Source: Akkermansia muciniphila (GTDB lineage Bacteria > Verrucomicrobiota > Verrucomicrobiia > Limisphaerales > SXTU01). Taken from it: a DNA stretch of 11,311 bases. The stretch's first letter is position 1, and every line of letters starts with the position of its first letter. Location of the stretch: positions 1 to 11,311 of the forward strand of contig CAMBZO010000042.1 in the NCBI GenBank assembly GCA_945872195.1. Reading direction: 5' to 3'. Below the pieces are notes generated by a model. The model searched no databases. It saw only the letters and a list, made by a program, of their open reading frames with translations, and had not been told where the DNA came from. Position numbers and translations under genes: made by a program. Positions 1 through 7,238 of this stretch are shown here, piece by piece.

Positions 1-167
1 GGCGGCGTGGTGCGCAACGGACGGTTCAGCAGCCGCAGGGCGGCTTTGCGATGATACCCGCAGGTGGCGCAAAACTCATCGAGGATGCGCGTCTTGTGTG
101 GACGACCGGCGCGCTGGTAGCGGCCGTGAATGCGGGCCAGGGCCTCGCGGTTGGCGGACAGACTCAT
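1..167 (-). CDS. Integrase-type (DDE) transposase, N-terminal fragment cut by the window edge
   Basis: Reading the minus strand from the ATG at 165-167 gives 55 residues that run open to the window edge. The stretch ILDEFCATCGYHRKAALRLL resembles the N-terminal helix-turn-helix region of transposases that carry an rve/DDE integrase catalytic core; their N-termini often show a similar 'ILDEF..TGYHRKYAIRLL' pattern. The catalytic DDE residues would lie beyond the left edge and cannot be seen. The frame is closed upstream by a TGA at 198-200, so the ATG at 167 is the only clear start; there is no Shine-Dalgarno motif in front of it. The gene points away from typA and is followed outward by two direct repeats that look like an element end. 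Family assignment is by remembered motif only. Whether the full gene is intact is unknown. Confidence 0.65.
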   Translation of the reverse strand, partial: MSLSANREALARIHGRYQRAGRPHKTRILDEFCATCGYHRKAALRLLNRPLRTTP

Positions 168-179
168 GTTCGGGGCTTG

Positions 180-202
180 GGTAACCACGAATGTGAGTCA
201 AC
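180..202 (+). repeat. Direct repeat, inner copy, near transposase start
   Basis: A 23-bp unit beginning GGTAAC and ending TGAGTCAAC. It matches the unit at 237-259 at 18 of 23 positions, with the mismatches concentrated in the middle. The spacing from copy to copy is 57 bp. It lies 13 bp upstream of the transposase start codon and overlaps the stop that closes that reading frame. It is a candidate transposase-binding site or part of the transposase promoter: on the minus strand the unit starts GTTGACTCA, which contains a TTGACT resembling a -35 box. Confidence 0.6.
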
Positions 203-236
203 GTAGCGTCGGACCCCTCGTCCAACTCCACGCCCC

Positions 237-259
237 GGTAACATTTAATTTGAGTCAAC
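237..259 (+). repeat. Direct repeat, outer copy
   Basis: Second copy of the 23-bp unit, again GGTAAC at the left and TGAGTCAAC at the right, with an AT-rich middle. It is the outermost recognisable piece of the putative insertion element and lies 160 bp upstream of the typA start. An element end might be at or just beyond 259. Confidence 0.6.
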
Positions 260-298
260 TCGGCAGCACCCTCGACTCCACCAGCGCTGAACCGCCGC

Positions 299-326
299 TT
301 GACCTTTTGCCGCCGTTGCCCATAGT
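299..326 (+). promoter_or_regulatory. Candidate sigma-70-like promoter for typA
   Basis: TTGACC at 299-304 matches five of six bases of a -35 box. After 16 bp, CATAGT at 321-326 matches four of six bases of a -10 box. It would leave a leader of roughly 85 nt before the typA start codon at 419. It lies outside the repeats of the neighbouring insertion element. The call rests on consensus matching alone in GC-rich DNA. Confidence 0.3.
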
Positions 327-418
327 GCGCGGCCCGGCGGGTTCCCGTGGCCGCACGCATGCCTTGCTGTGTGCGTTGGTTACTCCGAATCGTGGAAGCG
401 CCGACAACAACTTTTGAT

Positions 419-2254
<1,836 letters not shown>

Positions 2255-2259
2255 TGTCC

Positions 2260-2328
2260 GGGCCGGCGACTTTCAGTCGCCGCACTGAATCAGGCTGATG
2301 GCCGACAGCGACTGCAAGTCGCCGGCCC
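2260..2328. repeat. Compound palindrome (REP/MITE-like) between convergent genes
   Basis: Perfect 13-bp inverted arms, GGGCCGGCGACTT at 2260-2272 and its complement at 2316-2328, enclose 43 bp. Each arm is also part of its own small hairpin: CGGCGACT/AGTCGCCG with a TTC loop at 2264-2282, and GCGACT/AGTCGC with a GCA loop at 2308-2322. The unit can therefore fold as one long stem or as two short hairpins. It lies between typA (stop at 2254) and the minus-strand metalloprotease gene (stop at 2333). It could be a dispersed palindromic repeat or serve as a bidirectional transcription end; there is no T-tract on either side, so a classical intrinsic terminator is unlikely. Confidence 0.7.
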
Positions 2329-2332
2329 CCTG

Positions 2333-2710
2333 CTACAGCAGCCCGCGTGCGTCCAGCTCTTCCTCGTTCAAGCCGAGGTAGTGGCCGAGTTCGTGGATGT
2401 AGGTGACGTGGACTTCATCGAGATAGACTTCCTCGTCGCCTGCCGCGAAGTCCCAAAGGTTTTCCAGAAACAGGATGATCTGCGGTGGCAATGGTGAGGG
2501 GCCGCCTTCGCCATCAGGAAACGCTTCACCGACAAATAGCCCGAGCGTGTCCGGTTCGATGGCGTCCGCCACCAATGCCTCATTTGGCACGCGCTCGTAT
2601 ACCACCGGCAAAGGGAGCGCACGTTCACGGAGTTCGCACGGCAGCTCGTCGAGCGTGGCGCGGACTTCCTCCTGTGCGAGGGCGAGGATGTGGCTCCAGT
2701 TGTCGGCCAT
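2333..2710 (-). CDS. Zincin-like minimal metallopeptidase (Zincin_1/DUF1025-type)
   Basis: A 125-residue acidic protein with the zinc-protease motif HELGHYLGLNEEEL at residues 106-119: two zinc-ligand histidines and the catalytic glutamate (HELGH, 106-110), then an acidic stretch that could supply a third ligand. Size, acidity and the motif near the C-terminus fit the Zincin_1 family (formerly DUF1025, 'minimal metalloprotease-like'), whose substrates are mostly unknown. There is no signal peptide or membrane segment, so it is probably cytoplasmic. The start at 2708-2710 is chosen because the longer in-frame extension to 2815 overlaps the upstream repressor gene and has low-complexity, non-family sequence. 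The gene follows mntR by 14 bp on the same strand, so the two are probably co-transcribed. No Shine-Dalgarno motif is seen. A link to manganese control is inferred from position only. Confidence 0.8.
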   Translation of the reverse strand: MADNWSHILALAQEEVRATLDELPCELRERALPLPVVYERVPNEALVADAIEPDTLGLFVGEAFPDGEGGPSPLPPQIILFLENLWDFAAGDEEVYLDEVHVTYIHELGHYLGLNEEELDARGLL

Positions 2711-2724
2711 CTGAGGAGCAGGGT

Positions 2725-3171
2725 TTAGCCGCGACGCGACTTGCCACGCGACTTGGAGAACTTCTCCAACACCGCCGGGTTCCGCTCGAAGAACTCCGCG
2801 AGGTCCGCGAGGCACGTGACGGTGGCGGGGCTGAGATGATGCTCGATGCCCTCGATGTCCGCCTGCTGCGTCGCCGCGTCGAGACCGAAGAGCGAGAAGA
2901 ACCGCGAGAGCGTGGCGTGGCGTTGCTGGATGCGCTGGGCTACGGCGCGGCCTTTATCCGTGAGGATGAGTCCGCGATACTTTTCGTAGTGGAGGTAGCC
3001 CTGCTCGGCGAGCTTCTGCACCATACTCGTGACGCTGGCCTGCTTGACCTTCAGCGATGACGCGATGTCCACCACGCGCGCGTATCCCTTTCCCTCCATC
3101 AATTCCTGGATGCGCTCCAGGTAATCTTCCGCGCTTTGGCTCGGACGCGATGGGGAGGCTGCAGGCGGCAT
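2725..3171 (-). CDS. mntR: DtxR-family manganese-responsive repressor MntR
   Basis: A 148-residue DtxR-family regulator of the short MntR class, with an N-terminal winged helix (about 14-72) and a C-terminal helical dimerisation domain, and no SH3-like third domain. It aligns closely with Bacillus subtilis MntR as I remember it: EDYLE, EGKGYARVVDIA, VTSMVQKL, YEKYRGL and DIEGIEHHL all correspond. All six known metal ligands are present with identical spacing: Asp16, Glu19, His85, Glu107, Glu110 and His111 (Bacillus 8, 11, 77, 99, 102, 103). Asp16 at the position that separates MntR from DtxR/IdeR favours manganese over iron. The family binds operators when loaded with Mn(II) and represses Mn uptake genes. 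No mntH or mntABC transporter is in the window. It is divergent from the atp operon and probably co-transcribed with the downstream metalloprotease gene. Confidence 0.92.
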   Translation of the reverse strand: MPPAASPSRPSQSAEDYLERIQELMEGKGYARVVDIASSLKVKQASVTSMVQKLAEQGYLHYEKYRGLILTDKGRAVAQRIQQRHATLSRFFSLFGLDAATQQADIEGIEHHLSPATVTCLADLAEFFERNPAVLEKFSKSRGKSRRG

Positions 3172-3315
3172 TGTGTGTCCGTAATAACCACGGTCACCGG
3201 GGAAAGGGAAGCTTCAAGTTGTGCCTGTCGCAACACCGCGCGGCCCAAGCCCGCCGCTGGAAAAGCAGCCTCGGCATTAGAATTCATCCTCGTGACGATG
3301 CGAACAGCTTCAACT

Positions 3316-3342
3316 TTGACGCGCTGGAAGAAAAACTAAAAA
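3316..3342 (+). promoter_or_regulatory. Weak candidate promoter for the atp operon
   Basis: TTGACG at 3316-3321 (five of six -35 bases) is followed after 15 bp by TAAAAA at 3337-3342 (four of six -10 bases) within an A-rich run. The spacing is short. It lies in the 266-bp gap between divergent mntR and atpB, and if used would start transcription about at the TGTGA palindrome at 3349. The rest of the gap shows nothing else I can name: no clear minus-strand promoter for mntR and no recognisable MntR box. Confidence 0.25.
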
Positions 3343-3348
3343 ACCCCT

Positions 3349-3364
3349 TGTGAATGATTTCACA
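3349..3364. promoter_or_regulatory. CRP/FNR-type palindrome TGTGA-N6-TCACA before atpB
   Basis: TGTGAATGATTTCACA matches the CRP half-site rule (TGTGA, six bases, TCACA) without a mismatch; the arms extend to six bases, TGTGAA/TTCACA. It sits upstream of the atpB GTG start (3438) and just after the candidate promoter at 3316-3342. CRP/FNR-family regulators use sites of this form in many bacteria, but no such regulator is encoded here. The position overlaps the alternative ATG at 3354, which argues mildly against that start. Confidence 0.45.
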
Positions 3365-3437
3365 TCGCGGCAACCTACGCGCCGTTTTCGACCTGACGCA
3401 AAGGCTGAAGTGTCTCTGCGCGCGGCGCGATTCAAAC

Positions 3438-4379
3438 GTGAAAAACGTGTTCAAAGCATTTTTGGCGGCAGCGCTTTTAGCCCTGTTGCCGGTGGTTCTT
3501 TCGGCAGCGGAATCGTTGCCCGGATCCGTGGTGAAGGCTGTTGAGCACGGTGCGAAGGACGCGCACGCGGCGGCGGCGCATCACGGATTGCCGGCTGCTG
3601 CCCCGGTGTTCAACCTCGGCCCGCTCCGGTTCACCAGTTCGACGGTCATCACGTGGATCGTCGCGCTCGGACTCATTATCTTCGCCCAGATGGCCACGCG
3701 GAACATCCAGATGGTTCCGAGCGGGTTGCAGAACTTCGCCGAGTGGCTGGTCGAGGGGATGTATGACTTCTTCACGGAAATTCTGGGCAAGGAGTTGGTG
3801 AAAAAAACGTTTTGGTTCTTCTGCACCCTCTTCCTCTTCATTCTGTTCACCAACTGGATTGGCCTCATCCCGGGCGTGGGCTCGATTACCTACGACGGCA
3901 AACCCATTTTGCGCGGCGGCAACGCTGACTTAAACATGACGCTGGCGATGTCGCTGACGTTCTTCTTCCTCTGGACGGTGTGGTCGCTTCAGGCGCTCGG
4001 TCCCGGTGGAATCGCAAAGCATCTTTTTAGCGGCGGCGACAATGGCAAGGGCTTCATGGCGATTTTCATGATGGGCATCTTCTTCTTCGTCGGCATCATT
4101 GAAGTCATCTCCATCGCCTTCCGCCCGGTGTCCCTCAGCTTCCGCCTCTACGGCAACATTTTCGCCGGCGAGAATATTCTCGAGTCCATGATGGTGCTCA
4201 TCCCTTGGCTGGGCTGGCTGCTGCCGCTGCCGTTTTACTTTCTCGAACTGCTCGTCGGTCTCGTGCAGGCGCTCGTTTTTGCGCTGCTCACCTCGGTTTT
4301 TACCGCCCTGATGTGCGCCCACCATGACGAGGGTCATGGCGAGGATCACGGCCACGGAGAACACAAGCACGCACACTAA
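3438..4379 (+). CDS. atpB: F1Fo ATP synthase subunit a
   Basis: Subunit a forms the two proton half-channels beside the c-ring. From the GTG at 3438 the protein has 313 residues and opens with a signal-like segment (VKNVFKAFLAAALLALLPVV), cleavable near AES; this places the mature N-terminus in the periplasm as expected. An in-frame ATG at 3354 would add 28 polar residues without family character; neither start has a Shine-Dalgarno motif, so the start is uncertain. Several membrane helices follow. The core motif FRPVSLSFRLYGNIFAGE contains the essential arginine (Arg236 in this numbering, E. coli Arg210), and LVGLVQALVFALL holds the conserved Gln (277). A loop insertion follows GLIPG before ADLN. 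The C-terminal tail is unusually His-rich (eight His in the last 19 residues). It is the first gene of the operon; no atpI precedes it. Confidence 0.93.
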   Translation: MKNVFKAFLAAALLALLPVVLSAAESLPGSVVKAVEHGAKDAHAAAAHHGLPAAAPVFNLGPLRFTSSTVITWIVALGLIIFAQMATRNIQMVPSGLQNFAEWLVEGMYDFFTEILGKELVKKTFWFFCTLFLFILFTNWIGLIPGVGSITYDGKPILRGGNADLNMTLAMSLTFFFLWTVWSLQALGPGGIAKHLFSGGDNGKGFMAIFMMGIFFFVGIIEVISIAFRPVSLSFRLYGNIFAGENILESMMVLIPWLGWLLPLPFYFLELLVGLVQALVFALLTSVFTALMCAHHDEGHGEDHGHGEHKHAH

Positions 4380-4434
4380 CCAATTTTAGCCGCCGGACCG
4401 TGGGCAACCTGCGGAGGCAGCTGAGAAACACAAC

Positions 4435-4442
4435 AGGAAAGG
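4435..4442 (+). promoter_or_regulatory. Shine-Dalgarno-like site of atpE
   Basis: AGGAAAGG ends seven bases before the atpE ATG. It is the only convincing purine-rich ribosome-binding motif before any gene of the operon; atpB, F, H, A, G, D and C have none at normal distance. It fixes the atpE start, as there is no other start codon in frame after the stop at 4387-4389. Confidence 0.55.
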
Positions 4443-4449
4443 CAATAAC

Positions 4450-4638
4450 ATGACTGGTAGTTTACACATCGGTTTGGCGGCCCTCGGGTCCGCTATTGGC
4501 GTGGGAATCATTGGCATGAAGGCAGCCGAAGCGACCGGACGTAATCCGGGCGCCGCAGGTGCTATCCGCAACCAGGCGATCATCTTCGCCGCCCTTGCGG
4601 AAGGCGTGGTCTTCTTCGCCATCTTCTTGGCCAAGTAA
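4450..4638 (+). CDS. atpE: F1Fo ATP synthase subunit c (very short)
   Basis: Subunit c is the hairpin proteolipid whose ring turns as protons pass. The protein has only 62 residues. Helix 1 carries the glycine motif (GLAALGSAIGVGIIG, 8-22, with Ala at one usual Gly position), the polar loop is RNP at 31-33, and helix 2 carries the ion-binding carboxylate Glu51 in ALAEGVVFF. Compared with E. coli (79 residues, Asp61) it lacks about ten residues before the loop and about seven after the carboxylate. The usual Na+-binding set is absent: Val18 replaces the Gln and Gly52 the Ser/Thr after the Glu, so proton coupling is inferred. The start is fixed by the Shine-Dalgarno-like site at 4435-4442 and a stop upstream in frame. 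A strong stem-loop follows the stop codon. Confidence 0.93.
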   Translation: MTGSLHIGLAALGSAIGVGIIGMKAAEATGRNPGAAGAIRNQAIIFAALAEGVVFFAIFLAK

Positions 4639-4643
4639 CATTT

Positions 4644-4673
4644 CGGGTGCGGGGCCGCGAGGCTCCGCGCCCG
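4644..4673 (+). promoter_or_regulatory. Intercistronic stem-loop between atpE and atpF
   Basis: Arms CGGGTGCGGGGCC (4644-4656) and GGCTCCGCGCCCG (4661-4673) pair over 13 positions as RNA, with two G-U wobbles and the rest Watson-Crick, around a GCGA loop, which belongs to the GNRA tetraloop class. It begins six bases after the atpE stop and ends 19 bases before atpF. A short TCCTTT follows, too weak for a full terminator. Likely roles are mRNA processing or 3' protection of the atpE message, or partial attenuation, each of which would favour subunit c over downstream subunits. Confidence 0.7.
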
Positions 4674-4692
4674 ATCCTTTCCGCGCTGATTT

Positions 4693-5241
4693 ATGAATTC
4701 GCTCGCCCTTTTCGCCGCTGCAGCACCGACCGGCAACCCGGTCGGTGACATCGCGCAACAGTTCGGCGTGACGTGGCAGTTGCTGATCTCGCAGATCATC
4801 CTCTTTACCATCGTCGCGCTCGCGCTCAAGAAGTTTGCCTACGGGCCCATCCTTGAGATGCTGGAGCAGCGCCGCACGCGCATCGCGGAGAGCCTTGCCA
4901 ACGCGGACAAGATCAAGATCGAACTCGCCAAGGCGCAGGCCACGGCTCAGGAAGTCATCGGTCAGGCCAGCGCGCAGGCCCAGAAGATCATCGAGGAATC
5001 CCGCGCAGCAGCAGCCCGCGTCTCCGAAGTCGAGCGCCAGAAGGCCATCGCAGACGCCGCGAACATCATCGCCAAGGCCAAGGAATCCAACGACGCCGAG
5101 TTGGCTCGCATGAAGGGCGAGTTGCGTCAGGAATTCGGTCGCCTTGTTGTCCAAGCCGCCAGCCGTGCCACTGGCGACATTCTCACCGCTGACCAAAAGG
5201 GCCGCCTCGCCGACGATGCGGTTCGCCAGTTGGCCGCCTAG
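4693..5241 (+). CDS. atpF: F1Fo ATP synthase subunit b
   Basis: Subunit b forms the peripheral stalk that holds alpha3beta3 against subunit a. The protein has 182 residues: a short N-terminal part, one membrane segment (about 28-45, LLISQIILFTIVALAL), the conserved KKFAYGPILEMLEQRRTRI entry to the stalk, then a long Ala-, Glu-, Lys- and Gln-rich helical stretch (about 55-165) typical of the right-handed coiled-coil dimer. It ends with a region expected to contact the delta subunit. There is one b gene only, so a homodimer is inferred. It starts 54 bp after atpE, with the stem-loop in the gap, and no Shine-Dalgarno motif is seen. The next gene starts 22 bp later. Confidence 0.95.
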   Translation: MNSLALFAAAAPTGNPVGDIAQQFGVTWQLLISQIILFTIVALALKKFAYGPILEMLEQRRTRIAESLANADKIKIELAKAQATAQEVIGQASAQAQKIIEESRAAAARVSEVERQKAIADAANIIAKAKESNDAELARMKGELRQEFGRLVVQAASRATGDILTADQKGRLADDAVRQLAA

Positions 5242-5263
5242 TTGATACTCTCCGCGCCCGCCG

Positions 5264-5656
5264 ATGAAAGTCAGCAAACAAGCCCGCCGCGACGGCAAGA
5301 CGTTATTCAACGTCTGCTGCGTCAACGGCGTCCTCGACGAGGCCAAAATCCGTCAGGCTGTGACGCTGGTCATCGCGCAGAAGCCGCGCGGCTACGTGAG
5401 CACGCTCACGCATTTGCAACGGCTCGTGAAGCTGGACATTGCTCGCCGCACCGCCCGTGTGGAGAACGCCGTTGAATCCACGCCTGCGCAGATGGACAGC
5501 ATCAAGGCTGCGCTGGCCCAGAAATACGGCCCCGGCATGAACGTGACTTTTTCGGTCAACCCCGCGCTGCTCGGTGGCGTGAAGGTGAAGGCCGGCAGCG
5601 ACATTTACGATGGTAGCGTGGCCGGACGCCTCGCGGCCTTGAACGACAACCTTTGA
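5264..5656 (+). CDS. atpH: F1Fo ATP synthase subunit delta (short form)
   Basis: Delta joins the top of F1 to the b-subunit stalk. The C-terminal part is typical: VNPALLGGVKVKAGSDIYDGS, matching the family pattern 'NP.LIGG..I..G....DGS...RL'. The protein has only 130 residues against about 175-180 in E. coli; the deficit is in the N-terminal helical domain that binds alpha, of which only about 65 residues remain. No frameshift is needed: atpF ends at 5241 and the gap is 22 bp, too small for the missing part. I recall similar short delta proteins in other verrucomicrobia, so it is probably a lineage form rather than a broken gene. No Shine-Dalgarno motif. Confidence 0.9.
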   Translation: MKVSKQARRDGKTLFNVCCVNGVLDEAKIRQAVTLVIAQKPRGYVSTLTHLQRLVKLDIARRTARVENAVESTPAQMDSIKAALAQKYGPGMNVTFSVNPALLGGVKVKAGSDIYDGSVAGRLAALNDNL

Positions 5657-5678
5657 TTTTTCGACTTAACGAATTGCT

Positions 5679-7211
5679 ATGAGCTCAATCCTGCAAGACA
5701 TCGAAGCCCAAATTTCCGGCCTCAAGACCAACGTCTCCCGCCAAAACGTTGGCACCGTCCGCGAGATTTCCGACGGCGTGGCCAAGGTTGAAGGCCTCAC
5801 CGACGCCATGCTCAACGAGATGCTCGACTTCGGCAACGGGGTCATCGGCATCGCGCTGAATCTCGAGGAGACCGAGGTCGGCGTCGTCGTGCTCGGCGAC
5901 TACCTCGAAATCCGCGAAGGCTCCGAGGTCAAGACCACCGGCAAGCTCCTCTCTGTCCCCGTGGGCAAGGGCCTGCTGGGCCGCGTGGTGGATACTCTCG
6001 GCCGCCCCGTGGACGGCAAAGGCCCCATCAACGCCACCGCGCAGTATCCCGTCGAGAAAATCGCGCCCGGTATCGTGAAGCGCAAATCTGTCAGCCAACC
6101 GCTCCAGACGGGTATCATGTCGGTGGACGCGATGATTCCCATCGGTCGCGGCCAGCGCGAACTCATCATCGGCGACCGTTCGACGGGCAAGACCACCATC
6201 GGCGTGGACGCGATGATCAACCAATCGCGCATCAACAAGCAGGGTCGCGCCTCCGGCGACGCCAGCTTCCGCCCGGTTTACAGCATCTACGTCGCGGTTG
6301 GCCAGAAGCAGTCGAACATCGCCCGTGTCATCGCCGAACTTGAGAAGGCCGGCGCGCTCGAAGACACCATCATCGTCGCGGCCGGCGCGGACGCTCCCGC
6401 TGCTGCGCAGTATCTCGCGCCCTTCTCCGGCGCAGCGATGGGCGAGTGGTTCATGGATAACGGCATGGATGCGCTCATCATTTACGATGACCTCTCCAAG
6501 CAGGCCGTCGCCTATCGCCAAGTCTCGCTCGTCCTCAAGCGCCCCTCTGGTCGCGAGGCGTATCCCGGCGACGTGTTCTATCTCCACAGCCGCTTGCTCG
6601 AACGTTCAGCGCGCGTCAACGAACGCAACGGCGGCGGCTCGCTCACCGCGCTGCCCATCATCGAGACGCAGGCTGGCGACGTGTCCGCCTACATCCCGAC
6701 GAACGTGATTTCCATCACGGACGGCCAGATTTACTTGGAAACCGACCTGTTCTATCAGGGCATCCGCCCGGCCATCTCGGTCGGCCTCTCCGTGTCGCGC
6801 GTCGGTTCCGCCGCGCAGATCAAGGCGATGAAACAGGTCGCCGGCAAAATCAAGCTGGAGCTCGCGCAGTATCGCGAACTCGCGGCCTTCGCGCAGTTCG
6901 GCTCCGACCTCGACGCCAAGACGCAGGCCACGCTCGAGCGCGGCAAGCGCATCGTCGAACTCTTCAAGCAGAACCAATACAACCCGCTGCCGGTCGAGAT
7001 TCAGTCCGCCGTCCTTTACGCGATGCAGAACAACCTGCTCGACGACGTGGCGGTGGAGAAGGTGAAGGACTTCCAGAACAAGCTCACCGACTTCCTCTCC
7101 ACGCGGAAAGAGGCTCTCCTCGTGCGGCTCCGCAAGGAACTGGCCATCAACGACGCGCTCGGTGCGGACTTGAAGGCGGCCGTGATGGAGTTCAAGCAGA
7201 GCTACCGCTGA
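5679..7211 (+). CDS. atpA: F1Fo ATP synthase subunit alpha
   Basis: Alpha is the regulatory nucleotide-binding subunit of the F1 hexamer. The protein has 510 residues, normal length. The Walker A motif is GDRSTGKT at 165-172, where most alpha subunits have GDRQTGKT. The Walker B aspartate is in LIIYDD (270-271). The arginine finger lies in SVSRVGSAAQ (Arg374), which reaches into the catalytic site of the neighbouring beta. The beta-barrel N-terminal domain and C-terminal helical domain are intact. It follows atpH by 22 bp and precedes atpG by 27 bp. There is no Shine-Dalgarno motif; the ATG at 5679 gives the usual MSSILQDIEAQI-type N-terminus. Confidence 0.97.
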   Translation: MSSILQDIEAQISGLKTNVSRQNVGTVREISDGVAKVEGLTDAMLNEMLDFGNGVIGIALNLEETEVGVVVLGDYLEIREGSEVKTTGKLLSVPVGKGLLGRVVDTLGRPVDGKGPINATAQYPVEKIAPGIVKRKSVSQPLQTGIMSVDAMIPIGRGQRELIIGDRSTGKTTIGVDAMINQSRINKQGRASGDASFRPVYSIYVAVGQKQSNIARVIAELEKAGALEDTIIVAAGADAPAAAQYLAPFSGAAMGEWFMDNGMDALIIYDDLSKQAVAYRQVSLVLKRPSGREAYPGDVFYLHSRLLERSARVNERNGGGSLTALPIIETQAGDVSAYIPTNVISITDGQIYLETDLFYQGIRPAISVGLSVSRVGSAAQIKAMKQVAGKIKLELAQYRELAAFAQFGSDLDAKTQATLERGKRIVELFKQNQYNPLPVEIQSAVLYAMQNNLLDDVAVEKVKDFQNKLTDFLSTRKEALLVRLRKELAINDALGADLKAAVMEFKQSYR

Positions 7212-7238
7212 GTCCGCGACCCACTGTCTTAGCCCACC

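Larger units (their letters stand above)
1..259 (-). mobile_element. Probable insertion element, right end only
   Basis: The transposase-like N-terminus (1-167, minus) and the paired direct repeats at 180-202 and 237-259 together suggest the terminal part of an insertion element whose body lies left of the window. Repeated binding sites inside an end are known for some elements with integrase-type transposases. The exact outer boundary is not determined: 259 is only the outer edge of the last repeat, and no target-site duplication can be assessed with one end visible. Confidence 0.45.

Noticed and set aside
347..418. Longer typA start at ATG 347
   Set aside because: The added 24 residues are unlike TypA N-termini; the family start MQHIRNIAIIAHVDHGKT begins at 419.
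2485..3060. A 191-codon plus-strand frame opposite the metalloprotease and mntR genes
   Set aside because: Arg/Ala/Leu-rich shadow opposite two genes with clear motifs.
3057..3353. A 98-codon plus-strand frame in the mntR-atpB gap
   Set aside because: Half of it overlaps mntR on the other strand, its sequence has no recognisable features, and the remaining part contains the probable regulatory region.
3172..3437. MntR box or promoter for mntR in the divergent region
   Set aside because: I looked on the minus strand and found no pair of -35/-10 boxes with proper spacing and no convincing MntR-type palindrome; the small CGGT/ACCG symmetry near 3190 is too short to call.
4462..5346. A 294-codon minus-strand frame opposite atpE, atpF and atpH
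   Set aside because: Antisense shadow of three conserved subunit genes; no independent signal.
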